A stretch of 35,269 nucleotides of DNA from Adlercreutzia wanghongyangiae (GCF_035989245.1 NZ_JAYMFF010000012.1:1-35269); one strand, 5' to 3'; shown: positions 14,949-24,021, numbered from the stretch's first letter. Numbers and translations are program-made. Notes: generated by a model not told the origin, from the letters alone.

Positions 14949-15887
14949 ATGGACATCCAGAACATCACGGTCGCCGGCGGTGGCGTATTGGGCAGCCAGA
15001 TTGCCCTGCAGAGCGCCTACAAGGGCTTCGCAGTCACACTGTGGCTGCGAAGCGAAGGCTCCATCGAGCGCACGCGCCCCAAGCTGGAGCGTTTGCGCGG
15101 TATCTACCGCCAGAGCCTTGCGGCCCTGAAGACCGACCCGAAGGCATGGTGCCGCGGTCTGACCGATTCCGCCGACGTGCCCGCCGAGAAGATCGACGAG
15201 CTCATCGCGCGCGTGGATGCCGCTTTCGAGGGCATCGTGCTCACCACCGACGCCGCCGAGGCCTTCGGCGATACCGACCTGGTGATTGAGGCCATCGCCG
15301 AGGTGATGGACGAGAAGGACGCCTTCTACACCTCCATCAAGGACGTGCTGCCCGAGCGCACCATCCTGTGCACCAACTCCTCCACCCTGCTGCCGAGCGC
15401 CATGATGGACTTCACGGGACGCCCGGAGAAGTTCCTCGCCCTGCATTTCGCCAACAACATCTGGCAAAACAACACCGCCGAAGTGATGGGCACCGCGAAG
15501 ACGGGCGAGGAATCCTACCGCGCCGTGGTGGATTTCGCCCGCGCCATCGGCATGATTCCACTGGAGCTGAAGAAGGAGCAGCCGGGATATCTGCTGAACA
15601 GCATGCTCGTGCCCTTCCTGAACTCGGCCGAGGCGCTGCTGGCCAACGGCGTGGCCGACGTGGAGACCATCGACGCCGCCTGGACGCTCGGCACCGGCGC
15701 GCCTTTGGGCCCCTTCCGCATCCTGGACATCGTGGGGCTGACCACCGCTTACAACATCGTGGCCGCAAGCCCGGCCGCCCAGGACCCCGACAGCGTGGCC
15801 GCCCGCATCGCCGCCCTGCTGAAGCAGCGCATCGACGAGGGCAAGACCGGCATCAACGCCGGCGAGGGCTTCTACTCCTACCGCTAG
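14949..15887 (+). CDS. 3-hydroxyacyl-CoA (3-hydroxybutyryl-CoA) dehydrogenase
   Basis: This 312-aa NAD(P)-dependent dehydrogenase has an N-terminal Rossmann domain with GGGVLGSQIA (10-19) and a C-terminal helical dimerisation domain with GYLLNSMLVPFLNSA. The catalytic His segment is ALHFANNIWQNN, equivalent to the HFFNP region of FadB/Hbd; here the usual NP is replaced by NN, which is unusual. The reaction interconverts 3-hydroxyacyl-CoA and 3-oxoacyl-CoA; a related hydroxy-acid substrate is possible. ATG 14949 follows a strong GAAGGAGG. It is monocistronic, with no thiolase or crotonase nearby. Confidence 0.85.
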   Translation: MDIQNITVAGGGVLGSQIALQSAYKGFAVTLWLRSEGSIERTRPKLERLRGIYRQSLAALKTDPKAWCRGLTDSADVPAEKIDELIARVDAAFEGIVLTTDAAEAFGDTDLVIEAIAEVMDEKDAFYTSIKDVLPERTILCTNSSTLLPSAMMDFTGRPEKFLALHFANNIWQNNTAEVMGTAKTGEESYRAVVDFARAIGMIPLELKKEQPGYLLNSMLVPFLNSAEALLANGVADVETIDAAWTLGTGAPLGPFRILDIVGLTTAYNIVAASPAAQDPDSVAARIAALLKQRIDEGKTGINAGEGFYSYR

Positions 15888-15920
15888 GCCCCGCCCCCAG
15901 GCAAACCATATCCGGGAAAG

Positions 15921-15964
15921 GCGGCCGTCGTGAGTCGAGAGCGAACGCTCCCTCTTTCGGCCGC
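15921..15964. terminator. Weak hairpin between convergent genes
   Basis: Inverted repeat GCGGCCG (15921-15927) and CGGCCGC (15958-15964) encloses a shorter AGCG-AA-CGCT dyad, between the convergent dehydrogenase and DUF454 genes. There is no T-tract. Confidence 0.4.
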
Positions 15965-16015
15965 TTCTCTCGGAGCCCGAGTCCGGCGAAGGTGGACCGC
16001 TACCGTCCGCAGGAC

Positions 16016-16459
16016 TCATTCCCCCGCGCCGGCGGGAACCATCTCGTCAGCGGGCGTGGTTTCCGTGAGACGAGCTTCGCCGCGGCGGCGCGCCTCGTCT
16101 ACTGAGATGGTCTTGATGCGGAACGCGAAGTACCACAGCTCGAAGATGACGAGCGCCACAAGGAGCGCTTTGGCCCACCACTGCGGCAGCACCACCGCGA
16201 GCACCGACATGATGCCCACGCCGGGCGCCATGCACAGAAACTTGGTGCGCAGGGTCATCTGCCGATTCTCCATGAAGTTGGCCAGGTAGCGCTTGTATAG
16301 GCGCGTCCCGTGGAACCAATCGTCCAGGCGCTTGGAGCTGCGCAGGAAGAAAAACGACGCTAGCAGCAGAAACGGCGTCGTCGGCAGCACGGGCAGCACG
16401 GCGCCCAGAGCGCCCAGCCCGAAGAACAGCAGGCCCAAGGCCCCGTTGACGATACGCAT
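16016..16459 (-). CDS. DUF454 (YbaN-like) inner-membrane protein
   Basis: This 147-aa protein matches DUF454/YbaN. The first helix GALGLLFFGLGALGAVLPVLPTTPFLLLASFFFLRSS contains the diagnostic VLPxLPTTPFLLLAxFxFxRSS string. It is followed by a soluble loop with RLYKRYLANFMENR and two further hydrophobic helices near 88-122. Function is unknown. I chose ATG 16459, preceded by GAAGGAG; the open frame continues 69 codons upstream but that part is basic and non-family. The tail after the last helix is hydrophilic. Confidence 0.9.
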   Translation of the reverse strand: MRIVNGALGLLFFGLGALGAVLPVLPTTPFLLLASFFFLRSSKRLDDWFHGTRLYKRYLANFMENRQMTLRTKFLCMAPGVGIMSVLAVVLPQWWAKALLVALVIFELWYFAFRIKTISVDEARRRGEARLTETTPADEMVPAGAGE

Positions 16460-16856
16460 GCGAAGCTCCTTCACGCCGGGGCGCCATAGGGCGCCCATTC
16501 TCCATCGTGAGTCTATGATACGGAATGCCCGCACCCACCTGCATCCCCCATACGGGCTATTCGGCCACAGGCCACCTGTGCGCCGGCGGCCTTCAGTGCC
16601 CGAAACCGTCCGCAGCGTCCCAAGGGGAGCTATCGATTTCCCAAACCGGGCCGATTTGCCAATCACGCATTCTCTCGTGACGTAGAACGGCCCTCCCGTA
16701 CACGAAACTCGACTTATATAGACATCGCAGTCAGCCGGAGAGGCCAGCGATGCCTATATAAGTCTAAAAACGTGCGACACGCCTCTTCGAATGTCTATAT
16801 AAGTCGATTTTTATGCGCACAGCGTATAGATTTTGTCACCGCTGGCAATTCGGCAA
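16460..16856. repeat. Intergenic region with three copies of an 18-bp AT-rich motif
   Basis: This gene-free 400-bp stretch lies upstream of the DUF454 gene and downstream of sulP, both on the minus strand. The word GACTTATATAGACATCGC is at 16711-16728. Its near-complete inverse GCGATGCCTATATAAGTC (17 of 18 matches) is at 16747-16764. A further copy in the second orientation, ATGTCTATATAAGTCG, is at 16791-16806 and matches the inverse of the first exactly over 16 bases. The first two could form a long hairpin around an 18-bp loop. A smaller dyad TCACG/CGTGA flanks 16670. Confidence 0.75.
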
Positions 16857-18542
16857 TTACTCGCCCGCTGCAGTCGACTCTTCCGCAAGCAGCTCGCGGG
16901 CGTGGGCGATGGCGTCGTCGATGCTGCTGCGGAAGTGCTCTTCCCCTACCAGATCGACGAAGCCGGCGCGCTGCATGGTGCGCATCGGCTGCTCGTTCAC
17001 ATGCGAGAAGATGAGGCGCACGCCGTGGGCATCGCAGTACGCGTAAAGGTTTTCCAGCGCGTTCATGCCCGTGGCATCCAGCGAGGGCACGCCGCGCATG
17101 CGGATGATCAGGTACTTCGTGAACTCCTTCACCGAGATGTCGGCGATGCGCTCGGTCATGCCGAAGAACATGGGCCCGTTGATCTCGTACACGCGCACGC
17201 TCTTCGGCAGCTCGCGCAAGTGCGTGACCTCGGAATTCTCGTCGCAGTAGTACTTCCACCCCTTCACCTCGGTCTCCTCGCTCACCATCTTCAGGAAGAG
17301 CACCATGGTGATGAGCATGCCCGCGGCAATGGCCACCACCAGGTCGAACACGATGGTCAGCACGAAGGTGAGCACCAGCGTGGCCACCGCCCCCTTCGAC
17401 GCCGTCTGGCACAGATGCGCGAAGTTGCGCCAACCGGACATGTTGTAGGCCACGTACAGCAGAATGGCGGCGATGGTGGGCATGGGAATGAGCGCCGCGT
17501 AGGGCATGAGGAACGCCAGCACCGCCACGAGCACCAGGGCATGCACCATACCGGAAATGGGCGTGCGACCGCCGGCCTTCACGTTCGCAGCGGTGCGGGC
17601 GATGGCGCCGGTGGCGGGAATGCCGCCGAACAGCACCGAGGCGATGTTGCCGATGCCCTGGGCCACCAGTTCCGTGTTGGCGCGGTGGTGCGCGCTGATC
17701 ATGGAGTCGGCTACCACGCAGGACAAAAGCGACTCGATGGCGGCCAGGATGGCGATGGTCACGCCGTTGGCCAGCTGGCTGCGGAAGAGGGCCCAGTCGA
17801 GCTGGGGCAGGTGGAACGTGGGCAGCGCGCTGTCGATAACGTACAGGTCGCCGATGGTGCGCACGTCCAATCCGAGCACGCTCACCATGGCGATGCCCGC
17901 CAGCAGCGCGATGAGCGAGCTGGGAACGCGCTCGCATACCCGGGGCCACAGGAACAGGATGGCCAGGCACACCGCACCCACCACGCACGCCTGCGCGTTC
18001 ACCGTGGCGATGTTGCCCGCCAGCGCAGCCAACTTCTCCGTCGTTTCCACGGCAACGGTGCCGTCGGGGTAGGTGAGCCCCAGGAAGTCCTTCAACTGGC
18101 CGATGGTGAGCGTGACGGCAATGCCGGCTGTGAAACCGGTGGTGATGGTGAAGGGCACGAAGCGGATGACGGCACCCAGCTTGCACAAGCCCATCAGGAT
18201 GAGCAGAATGCCCGCGATGATGGTGGCCGCGATGAGCCCGTCGATGCCGTCGGTGGCCACAATGCCCGCGACGATGGTGGCGAACGCCGCCGTGGGACCC
18301 GAGATTTGCACGCGGCTGCCGCCGAGGAAGGCGATGAGGAAGCCGGCGATGATGGCCGTGTAAAGGCCCTGCTCGGGCGACACTCCCGACGCGATGCCCA
18401 GGGCGATGGAAAGCGGCAGGGCCACCACGGCCACCACGATGCCGGCCACGATGTCGCGGGGTAGCTGCTGCCTGAGCTCTTCTTTGCTGGAATGCTTGAG
18501 AATGCTGAAAAGTATCGGCTTGATCTTGTCGCGCTGCTGCAT
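16857..18542 (-). CDS. SulP-family inorganic anion transporter with STAS domain
   Basis: This protein of about 561 aa has 12-14 membrane segments (about 25-395) and a C-terminal cytoplasmic STAS domain (about 430-545). SulP hallmarks are the early LPRDIVAGIVVAVVALPLSIALGIASGVSPEQGLYTAIIAG block and GGSRVQISGPTAAF; the STAS phospho-acceptor region reads IIRMRGVPSLDATGMNAL. The family carries sulfate, bicarbonate or dicarboxylates; substrate is not decidable here. I prefer ATG 18542 (AGAAGCGAG upstream) since the family match starts a few residues later; GTG codons up to 18593 remain possible. Confidence 0.9.
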   Translation of the reverse strand: MQQRDKIKPILFSILKHSSKEELRQQLPRDIVAGIVVAVVALPLSIALGIASGVSPEQGLYTAIIAGFLIAFLGGSRVQISGPTAAFATIVAGIVATDGIDGLIAATIIAGILLILMGLCKLGAVIRFVPFTITTGFTAGIAVTLTIGQLKDFLGLTYPDGTVAVETTEKLAALAGNIATVNAQACVVGAVCLAILFLWPRVCERVPSSLIALLAGIAMVSVLGLDVRTIGDLYVIDSALPTFHLPQLDWALFRSQLANGVTIAILAAIESLLSCVVADSMISAHHRANTELVAQGIGNIASVLFGGIPATGAIARTAANVKAGGRTPISGMVHALVLVAVLAFLMPYAALIPMPTIAAILLYVAYNMSGWRNFAHLCQTASKGAVATLVLTFVLTIVFDLVVAIAAGMLITMVLFLKMVSEETEVKGWKYYCDENSEVTHLRELPKSVRVYEINGPMFFGMTERIADISVKEFTKYLIIRMRGVPSLDATGMNALENLYAYCDAHGVRLIFSHVNEQPMRTMQRAGFVDLVGEEHFRSSIDDAIAHARELLAEESTAAGE

Positions 18543-18863
18543 GGCTCGCTTCTTCGGGTCGTCGGACAGGGCGCGCCCCACGCGACGGCGCACCGCGGGG
18601 GAAGTTCCACGCGGCGGCAATACCTCTGATTCGGCGGTGTGCGAGAAGACGCGAGGTCGCATTCTAGCGCCCGGCCGGGGGGCGGGCAAGGCAGAATCCC
18701 ACGTCAGTCGGGGGAACGGTTGACCGCGAAAGCGGCGGCACTTCCGCCAGGTGCCACAAGGGCGGCGCCTGGTTTCAATACGCAATCAAATCGCCGGACT
18801 GCGCTGATGCGCGCGAGGGCCGACTATACTTTCACGGAAAGACCCTCGAGGGAAGGAGCCGCT
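18543..18863. promoter_or_regulatory. Divergent sulP/membrane-protein intergenic region
   Basis: This 320-bp GC-rich stretch has no convincing gene. Towards the rightward gene it contains a -10-like TATACT (18825-18830) and, between it and the ribosome site, a perfect palindrome CCCTCGAGGG (18843-18852), a small operator or 5'-hairpin candidate. No clear promoter for sulP is visible. Confidence 0.4.
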
Positions 18864-19823
18864 GTGAATCCCCTGCCGCTGAGCACCGAGACCACCGTCG
18901 AGACCCGGGAGCTGGTCGTTATGGAACCGGAGCCTCTGCCCGAGCGCCCAATGAAGGAGAAGGCCATCATCGCGGGCATTCTGGCCGTTGTCGCCCTCGT
19001 ATCGCTGCTGGTGGTGGCGAACATCGCCTCGAACCCCGCCACGTATGGCGGCATCACCGACACCCTCGACGAGAAGAAGGGCAACGTCATGATGCTGGCC
19101 ACCACCACAACCGCGGCATCGGCCGCCATCTCGGCGCTGCCCAACGACATGGGCACCCCTATCGCCGAGAAGCTGGTGGACTTCAGCTCGTACTTCATGG
19201 TCATCCTGGCCGTTATCTATCTGGAGAAGTTCCTCCTGACCACGCTGGGATTCCTCGGCTTCGGCATTCTCATCCCCGTGGCCTGCGTGCTGTTCGCCGT
19301 CGCCGTGTTCCTGCAACGGGGAACGCTTTCGCGAGCGAACTTGCAGCGGCTGGGCGCGAAACTCGCGGCGTTCGGGTTGGCGCTGGCGCTCGTGGTGCCC
19401 GTGAGCGTGTGGCTCACCGACAACGTGGATGCCACCTTCGACGAGACGCTTGCCGCCTCCAATGCCGCAGCCCAAGAGGCCACCCAGCAGTTGGAGGAGA
19501 ACACCCAATCCGAGCCGCAGGAGGACCAAGGGCTACTCGGCGGTATCGCAAGTGCTGTGCAGGACGGGTGGAACGGCCTGACCCAGGGCGCGCAGCAGGC
19601 GCTGGACAGCCTGGGCGACCAGCTGAACACCATGGTGGACACCATGGCCGTCATGATTGTGACGAGCTGCCTGATTCCCCTGCTCGTGCTCATACTGTTC
19701 CTGCAGCTTGTGAAGATCATCACCGGAATCGACTTCGGTGGCGCCACCGCCGTCATGGGCGCCGCCCGCACCAAGGGCCGCAGCGTCGCCACCGCTCTCC
19801 GCCGCCCCGCCTCCCGCGGGTAG
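18864..19823 (+). CDS. Multi-pass membrane protein of unknown function
   Basis: This 319-aa protein has about five hydrophobic segments (about 34-54, 108-128, 130-150, 170-190 and 260-285). Between the fourth and fifth lies a polar extracytoplasmic or cytoplasmic stretch rich in Asp, Glu and Gln with a predicted amphipathic helix (about 190-250), including QEATQQLEENTQSEPQEDQG. The C-terminal tail is basic. I do not recognise the family. The GTG at 18864 is chosen for GGGAAGGAGCC upstream. It is divergent from sulP and convergent with the flavoprotein. Confidence 0.7.
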   Translation: MNPLPLSTETTVETRELVVMEPEPLPERPMKEKAIIAGILAVVALVSLLVVANIASNPATYGGITDTLDEKKGNVMMLATTTTAASAAISALPNDMGTPIAEKLVDFSSYFMVILAVIYLEKFLLTTLGFLGFGILIPVACVLFAVAVFLQRGTLSRANLQRLGAKLAAFGLALALVVPVSVWLTDNVDATFDETLAASNAAAQEATQQLEENTQSEPQEDQGLLGGIASAVQDGWNGLTQGAQQALDSLGDQLNTMVDTMAVMIVTSCLIPLLVLILFLQLVKIITGIDFGGATAVMGAARTKGRSVATALRRPASRG

Positions 19824-19847
19824 GAGCCGGCCAGCCTTTCCCACAAA

Positions 19848-19887
19848 AGCGCCCCCTGAGCCGAGGAGGGAAGACTCAAGGGGCGCT
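19848..19887. terminator. Bidirectional intrinsic terminator
   Basis: Arms AGCGCCCCCTGAG (19848-19860) and CTCAAGGGGCGCT (19875-19887) pair over 12 of 13 positions. On the minus strand the stem is followed by TTTTGTGG, so it chiefly ends the flavoprotein transcript. Confidence 0.75.
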
Positions 19888-19914
19888 GTGCGGAAACTGC
19901 CGTCCAGTGAAGCT

Positions 19915-21549
19915 TTAAGCAGTTACGCTATCGAAATCGTCCATCATGTCCTTGATGGCCAGAACGCCGAGGATAAACCCGCGGCCGATGGAACCGCCAG
20001 GCAGCACCATCGGATACTCGTGGCCGTAGAATGAGCCGCCACAGTCACCGGCCGCCCACAAGCCTTTGATAACCTCGCCGTCGTTGTTGAGCACCCGGCT
20101 GTGCTCTTCCACCTGCAAACCGCCAACAGTTGCCAGCACACCCGGAGCGCGCTTGATTGCGTAGAACGGCGGCTCCTTGATGGCGTTGTACGTCATGAAC
20201 TCGCCCTTCACGCCGTAATCCAGATCGACGCCCTTCTCGCACAACTCGTTGAAGCGCTCCACGGTGGCCAGGAACGTCTCCTTGTCGATACCGTAGGCGT
20301 CTGCCAGGCCCTCCAAAGTGTCAGACTCGATGATGGCGCCGCTGTCCACCGCCTTCGCCCAGTCCTTAGCCGGATCGGCCGTCTCGCGGCTGTGGCTGTT
20401 GGGGTTGGGCATATCGTCGATATGGTCCATCCAGTGCGCATCCGTGATCTGGAACGCGACCTTTTCAGGCTGCTGGGCCACAGCCGTTACCACTGCCTGG
20501 TAAGGGGCATCCTCATTCCCGAACCGCTCTCCCTTGATGTTCACGCGAAGCCACGGAATACCAGAGAAAGGCGAATTACCCTCAGGCAGCCAGGTGGGAT
20601 CGAAGTGCATCATAAGCGCATGGGGGGCCGGGGTAATTTGCGCGTTCACCCACGAACCCATGCGGATCGCGTCGCCCGTGTTGTTGGGGGCACCATGCAT
20701 GCTGTGCACGCCAAGCAGCAGAGGCGCATAGCATTCGAGCATCTCCTCGTCGTCGGAAATGTCGCCGCAGGCCATCAGCACGCCCTTCGACGTATTGACG
20801 CGCACGTATTCACCCTTCTTGTTCTGGCCGATAACGCCTGTTACGTTACCGTCCTCATCGGCGATCAGCTGAACCGCCGGCGTATCCCATAGCATGCGGG
20901 CACCAGCGGCCTCGGCCTTCTCACCCATGGCGTTAAGCAGCTTCGCATACTGCGCATAGCGCGTGGAGAAATCGTTGTCGACGTACCAGCCCAGCGTCTG
21001 GCCCTTCTCCACCACAACTGGCGTGAACTCTTGCGTGTTGTCCAGAATCCAATCCATCACCTCGCCGCCGCGGTTCAAGAAATTCATGACAAGCTTCCCG
21101 TTGTCGCGGCCGTTGGCAACCTCGGCGAGACCCGCATACAGCTCGCCCGTGTCGAACGGCTCCCCACCCGACTCAAGCCACACCTTGTTGTTGATAGCGT
21201 TCGCGCACCAGCCATTCGAGATCGCACCCGACCCCTTCTGGAGCACAACGGTGTTCAAGCCGTGCATGGCAGCGTACATGGCACTCGGTGCACCGGCAGC
21301 GCCCAGGCCGACAACGCATACGTCGGCATCGATAGTCTCGACAAAGTCGGTAATGGGCTCGGGCTTCTGGCTCCAACTCCAGCGACCGGAAGACTCCGAC
21401 GAGCCGTTTGCCCCATCGGCAGACTCGCCCGTGCCCGACAGAGTACTCGTACCCGCCGGCGCACACGCCGCCAGACCGGCTCCAGCCGCCAGAGCAGCGC
21501 CGCCCGCAATTGCGCCCTTCAGAAAGTTGCGCCTCGAAAGATCCTCCAT
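19915..21549 (-). CDS. Tat-exported FAD-dependent oxidoreductase (fumarate/urocanate-reductase-like)
   Basis: This 544-aa secreted flavoprotein has the FAD_binding_2 domain. The N-terminus carries the twin-arginine motif SRRNFLKG (5-12), a hydrophobic stretch and LAAC (26-29), so it may be a Tat lipoprotein anchored at Cys29. The Rossmann motif VVGLGAAG is at 79-86. The C-terminal FAD/active-site block includes GVLATVGGLQV and LWAAGDCGGSFYGHEYPM...GGSIGRGFILG. Relatives reduce the double bond of fumarate-like acceptors as terminal electron acceptors; Eggerthellaceae encode dozens with individual substrates such as drugs, bile compounds or plant phenolics. Haem domains are absent. ATG 21549 follows GGAGAAGGGAG. 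The divergent LuxR gene is probably its regulator. Confidence 0.9.
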   Translation of the reverse strand: MEDLSRRNFLKGAIAGGAALAAGAGLAACAPAGTSTLSGTGESADGANGSSESSGRWSWSQKPEPITDFVETIDADVCVVGLGAAGAPSAMYAAMHGLNTVVLQKGSGAISNGWCANAINNKVWLESGGEPFDTGELYAGLAEVANGRDNGKLVMNFLNRGGEVMDWILDNTQEFTPVVVEKGQTLGWYVDNDFSTRYAQYAKLLNAMGEKAEAAGARMLWDTPAVQLIADEDGNVTGVIGQNKKGEYVRVNTSKGVLMACGDISDDEEMLECYAPLLLGVHSMHGAPNNTGDAIRMGSWVNAQITPAPHALMMHFDPTWLPEGNSPFSGIPWLRVNIKGERFGNEDAPYQAVVTAVAQQPEKVAFQITDAHWMDHIDDMPNPNSHSRETADPAKDWAKAVDSGAIIESDTLEGLADAYGIDKETFLATVERFNELCEKGVDLDYGVKGEFMTYNAIKEPPFYAIKRAPGVLATVGGLQVEEHSRVLNNDGEVIKGLWAAGDCGGSFYGHEYPMVLPGGSIGRGFILGVLAIKDMMDDFDSVTA

Positions 21550-21787
21550 GATTGTCTCCCTTCTCCTTTTCCTTCCAAGCGCAACTGCGGCCCGTGCTAT
21601 AACGGTAGTGCTTCGCGGAAGGCGCTTGGACCTTCGCCCATTGCGGCGAGGCACATCCAAAGATACTTTTTCGCAAGCGTATTGAAATCATGATTCGCAT
21701 CGCTTCCGGGGGTGATTTCCAAGATGGAGCATCACCTTTTAGCGAAAAAGAAGGGTGATTTCGGGAAACAAAGGGAGGGGAATAGAC
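21550..21787. promoter_or_regulatory. Divergent flavoprotein/LuxR control region with repeated boxes
   Basis: Two sets of repeats are visible. TCCAAGCGC (21574-21582) and GCGCTTGGA (21622-21630) are perfect inverted copies that flank the region expected for the flavoprotein promoter (minus-strand TATAGC between them). Nearer the LuxR gene, GGTGATTTC occurs at 21711-21719 and 21754-21762, 43 bp apart, with an inverted half ATCACC at 21731-21736. The likely binding protein is the LuxR regulator encoded to the right. Confidence 0.55.
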
Positions 21788-23281
21788 ATGACGCCAGAGC
21801 ATATGTCGCTCAACACACGTGCCGAACAGTGGTGGCAACGTTTTTTCGCAGTCCCGTTTTGCTTTATGGGAATGGGCATTTTCCGCGTATGGACTGAAAC
21901 GCTTTTCGTTAATGCCCAGGTTGATTTTCCCGCCCTCAACTTCGACGCATCCTCCTTTCCGTTCGATGCCTACGCGTCGTTTGACTACCTTTCGTCCTTC
22001 ATTCTCATCCTGTTGTCGATTTTCTCGAAGCGTCTCGCGCCTCTCTATTCGCATCCCTGGGCCATCGCATGCGCCTTTGTATCGATGACAGCTGCCACCT
22101 GCATAAACTTCACATCCATCTACTTTCCCGCATGGGCACCGCTGCTTCGCCTGCCTGCAGTGATTTCGGGCTCCCTGGGAATAGCATTCATCCTCATGCT
22201 GTGGTCGGAATTCTTCGGCTGCATCAATCCGGTGCGTGTGGTCGGCTACTACTCTGCAGGCATTGCCGTCAGCTGCATTATTCTGTGGATCTTCAAGGGA
22301 CTGCTGTTACCGTGGCTTTGGGTGGGCACCTGCATTATTCCCATTGTTTCGCTTTTGTGCCTTTGGCGCTCCTATAAGCGGCTGCCACGCGACGCCTACC
22401 CACCCACATTCCAGCAGGAATTCATCTTCCCCTGGAAGCCCGTACTCGTAATTGGCATCTACGCATTCGTCTACGGCATGCGCAGCAGCGTCTTCGCCGG
22501 GCCCCTCTCCATGAATTCCGGCATGGGGGCCTTTGTGGGAGCCGCGGCAGTGTACCTCCTGTTCATCCGCTTCGGAGAGCGACTCAACTTCGCCCTTCTT
22601 TGGAGAATCGCCATGCCTCTTATGATCGTATCGCTGGCGCCCTTTGATGGAATAATGCCCGGCTGGTCCACGGTTGCAGATTTCTGCGCCCTTTCCAGCT
22701 ACACGATTCTGCTTCTACTCATCATGGCCATTCTGAGCAACCTCTGCTATCGATACGGCGTGTGCGCTCTCTGGATATTCGGCATAGAGCGGGCCGTTCG
22801 CATGACCACCTCTCAGACAGGGCGCTTGGTGGGAGAGAACATCGTGGGCTCGTCATCGCTGCCCGATTTCGCGCAATCAATTGCTCTGGTGGTCATGGCG
22901 GCGGGGCTCATCATGGTCATGTGCGCGTTCTTCTCGGAAAAGTCTGTCACCTCTCAATGGGGCATCGTTTTGAAGCACCCCATAGCCGACGACTTGGAAC
23001 TGTATATGGAGAAAAACAGGCTCGGTGTGAAATGCAGGGAAGTTGCAGAGAGCTACGGCCTTACATCACGCGAGGGCGAAATCCTGTTGTTGATGGCTCG
23101 TGGAGGTCGCCTGTCCCAGATCGCCAACGAGCTCAGCATCAGCAACAACACGGTCAAAACTCACATTCGCCACATCTATACCAAGCTCGAAATCAACTCC
23201 CGCAAAGAGCTCATGATTCTTCTCGGAGTACGAAAATCCACTGAAAGCGGCACCGTTTCCGGTTCGGCAGAAGAAGCATGA
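21788..23281 (+). CDS. Membrane-bound LuxR-family transcriptional regulator
   Basis: This 497-aa protein has an N-terminal region of about 12 hydrophobic helices (about 20-400) and a C-terminal LuxR/FixJ helix-turn-helix. The latter contains LTSREGEILLLMARGG (about 422-437), then IANELSISNNTVKTHIRHIYTKL (about 441-463). This layout is characteristic of the large Eggerthellaceae family of membrane LuxR proteins that lie beside substrate-specific flavoprotein reductases and switch them on when the substrate is present. ATG 21788 follows AAGGGAGGGG; the frame begins earlier at 21755 without a ribosome site. It is divergent from the Tat flavoprotein, its probable target. Confidence 0.9.
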   Translation: MTPEHMSLNTRAEQWWQRFFAVPFCFMGMGIFRVWTETLFVNAQVDFPALNFDASSFPFDAYASFDYLSSFILILLSIFSKRLAPLYSHPWAIACAFVSMTAATCINFTSIYFPAWAPLLRLPAVISGSLGIAFILMLWSEFFGCINPVRVVGYYSAGIAVSCIILWIFKGLLLPWLWVGTCIIPIVSLLCLWRSYKRLPRDAYPPTFQQEFIFPWKPVLVIGIYAFVYGMRSSVFAGPLSMNSGMGAFVGAAAVYLLFIRFGERLNFALLWRIAMPLMIVSLAPFDGIMPGWSTVADFCALSSYTILLLLIMAILSNLCYRYGVCALWIFGIERAVRMTTSQTGRLVGENIVGSSSLPDFAQSIALVVMAAGLIMVMCAFFSEKSVTSQWGIVLKHPIADDLELYMEKNRLGVKCREVAESYGLTSREGEILLLMARGGRLSQIANELSISNNTVKTHIRHIYTKLEINSRKELMILLGVRKSTESGTVSGSAEEA

Positions 23282-23375
23282 GGCCTTCCGCAGGCACCCG
23301 GAATTCCAGAGGCAGTAAGCCCGCCGTATCACATGCCTCCTTTCGCATTCTGCGTTTCGACAACTACGGCGGCCG

Positions 23376-23984
23376 CTACACCAGCTCATCCATGGTGTAC
23401 GTGCTGTAGCCCTCATAGCGATAACTGGCATCGATGCCCTTCATGTACATTTGCCGATCGTTGATCCGGTCAGTCAAAGCGCCCTTGAGGAGCGCCTTGA
23501 TTTCCACGTCCCTTACGGGACTGCGCTCCATCGCGAGCAGATAATCCTCCCGATCGATAAGACTCCAGTCGACCACGACGCCGCATGAACGCTTCAGCAT
23601 CTGATCGAGCCAGATTCTCATGCTGCGCCCGTTGCCCTCGCGGAATGGATGCGCCACGTTCATCTCGACGTACTTCTCGATAATCTCGTCGATATTCGTC
23701 TGAGGCATGCGATCTATCGCCGACAGGGCCTCTCCCAAATAGAGAGAGGGCGCAAAGCGAAAACCACCCTTGGAAATGTTCTCCCGCCGCATCTGCCCGC
23801 CAAAATCGTAGACGTCCTGGAACAGGTGCCCGTGAATCCGAGCGAGACTCGCGAACGTGCCTGCCTCGGAGCCATCGAGCAGACCGCCATCGAAAAGTTC
23901 CAGCGCTCGCTTTTTCGTCAAGCGCTCCTCTTCCCGCGCCAATTCGGCATCGCTGCTTATGCCCAACTTGTTGCCGAGAACCAT
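23376..23984 (-). CDS. Fic-domain protein (predicted AMPylase)
   Basis: This 202-aa protein carries a complete Fic motif, HPFREGNGR (112-120), the HPFx[D/E]GNGR core that uses ATP to AMPylate a Tyr/Ser/Thr hydroxyl of a target protein; the catalytic His112 and the phosphate-binding Asn118/Arg120 are present. The preceding flap region reads FRFAPSLYL (75-83). No clear inhibitory S/T-x-x-x-E-[G/N] helix is evident, so the protein may depend on an antitoxin in trans. It is the third gene of a leftward operon after DUF4160 and DUF2442 genes, 37 bp behind the latter. ATG 23984 follows ATAGGGAGA. Role as toxin is inferred from the family. Confidence 0.9.
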   Translation of the reverse strand: MVLGNKLGISSDAELAREEERLTKKRALELFDGGLLDGSEAGTFASLARIHGHLFQDVYDFGGQMRRENISKGGFRFAPSLYLGEALSAIDRMPQTNIDEIIEKYVEMNVAHPFREGNGRSMRIWLDQMLKRSCGVVVDWSLIDREDYLLAMERSPVRDVEIKALLKGALTDRINDRQMYMKGIDASYRYEGYSTYTMDELV

Positions 23985-24021
23985 GCCGTCTCCCTATCGC
24001 CCGGCCAGCTTCTTTTCGCCC

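Noticed and set aside
16833..18464. Open frame of 543 codons on the plus strand opposite sulP
   Set aside because: Its His/Gln/Gly-rich translation mirrors the SulP codons, whose domains are unmistakable on the other strand.
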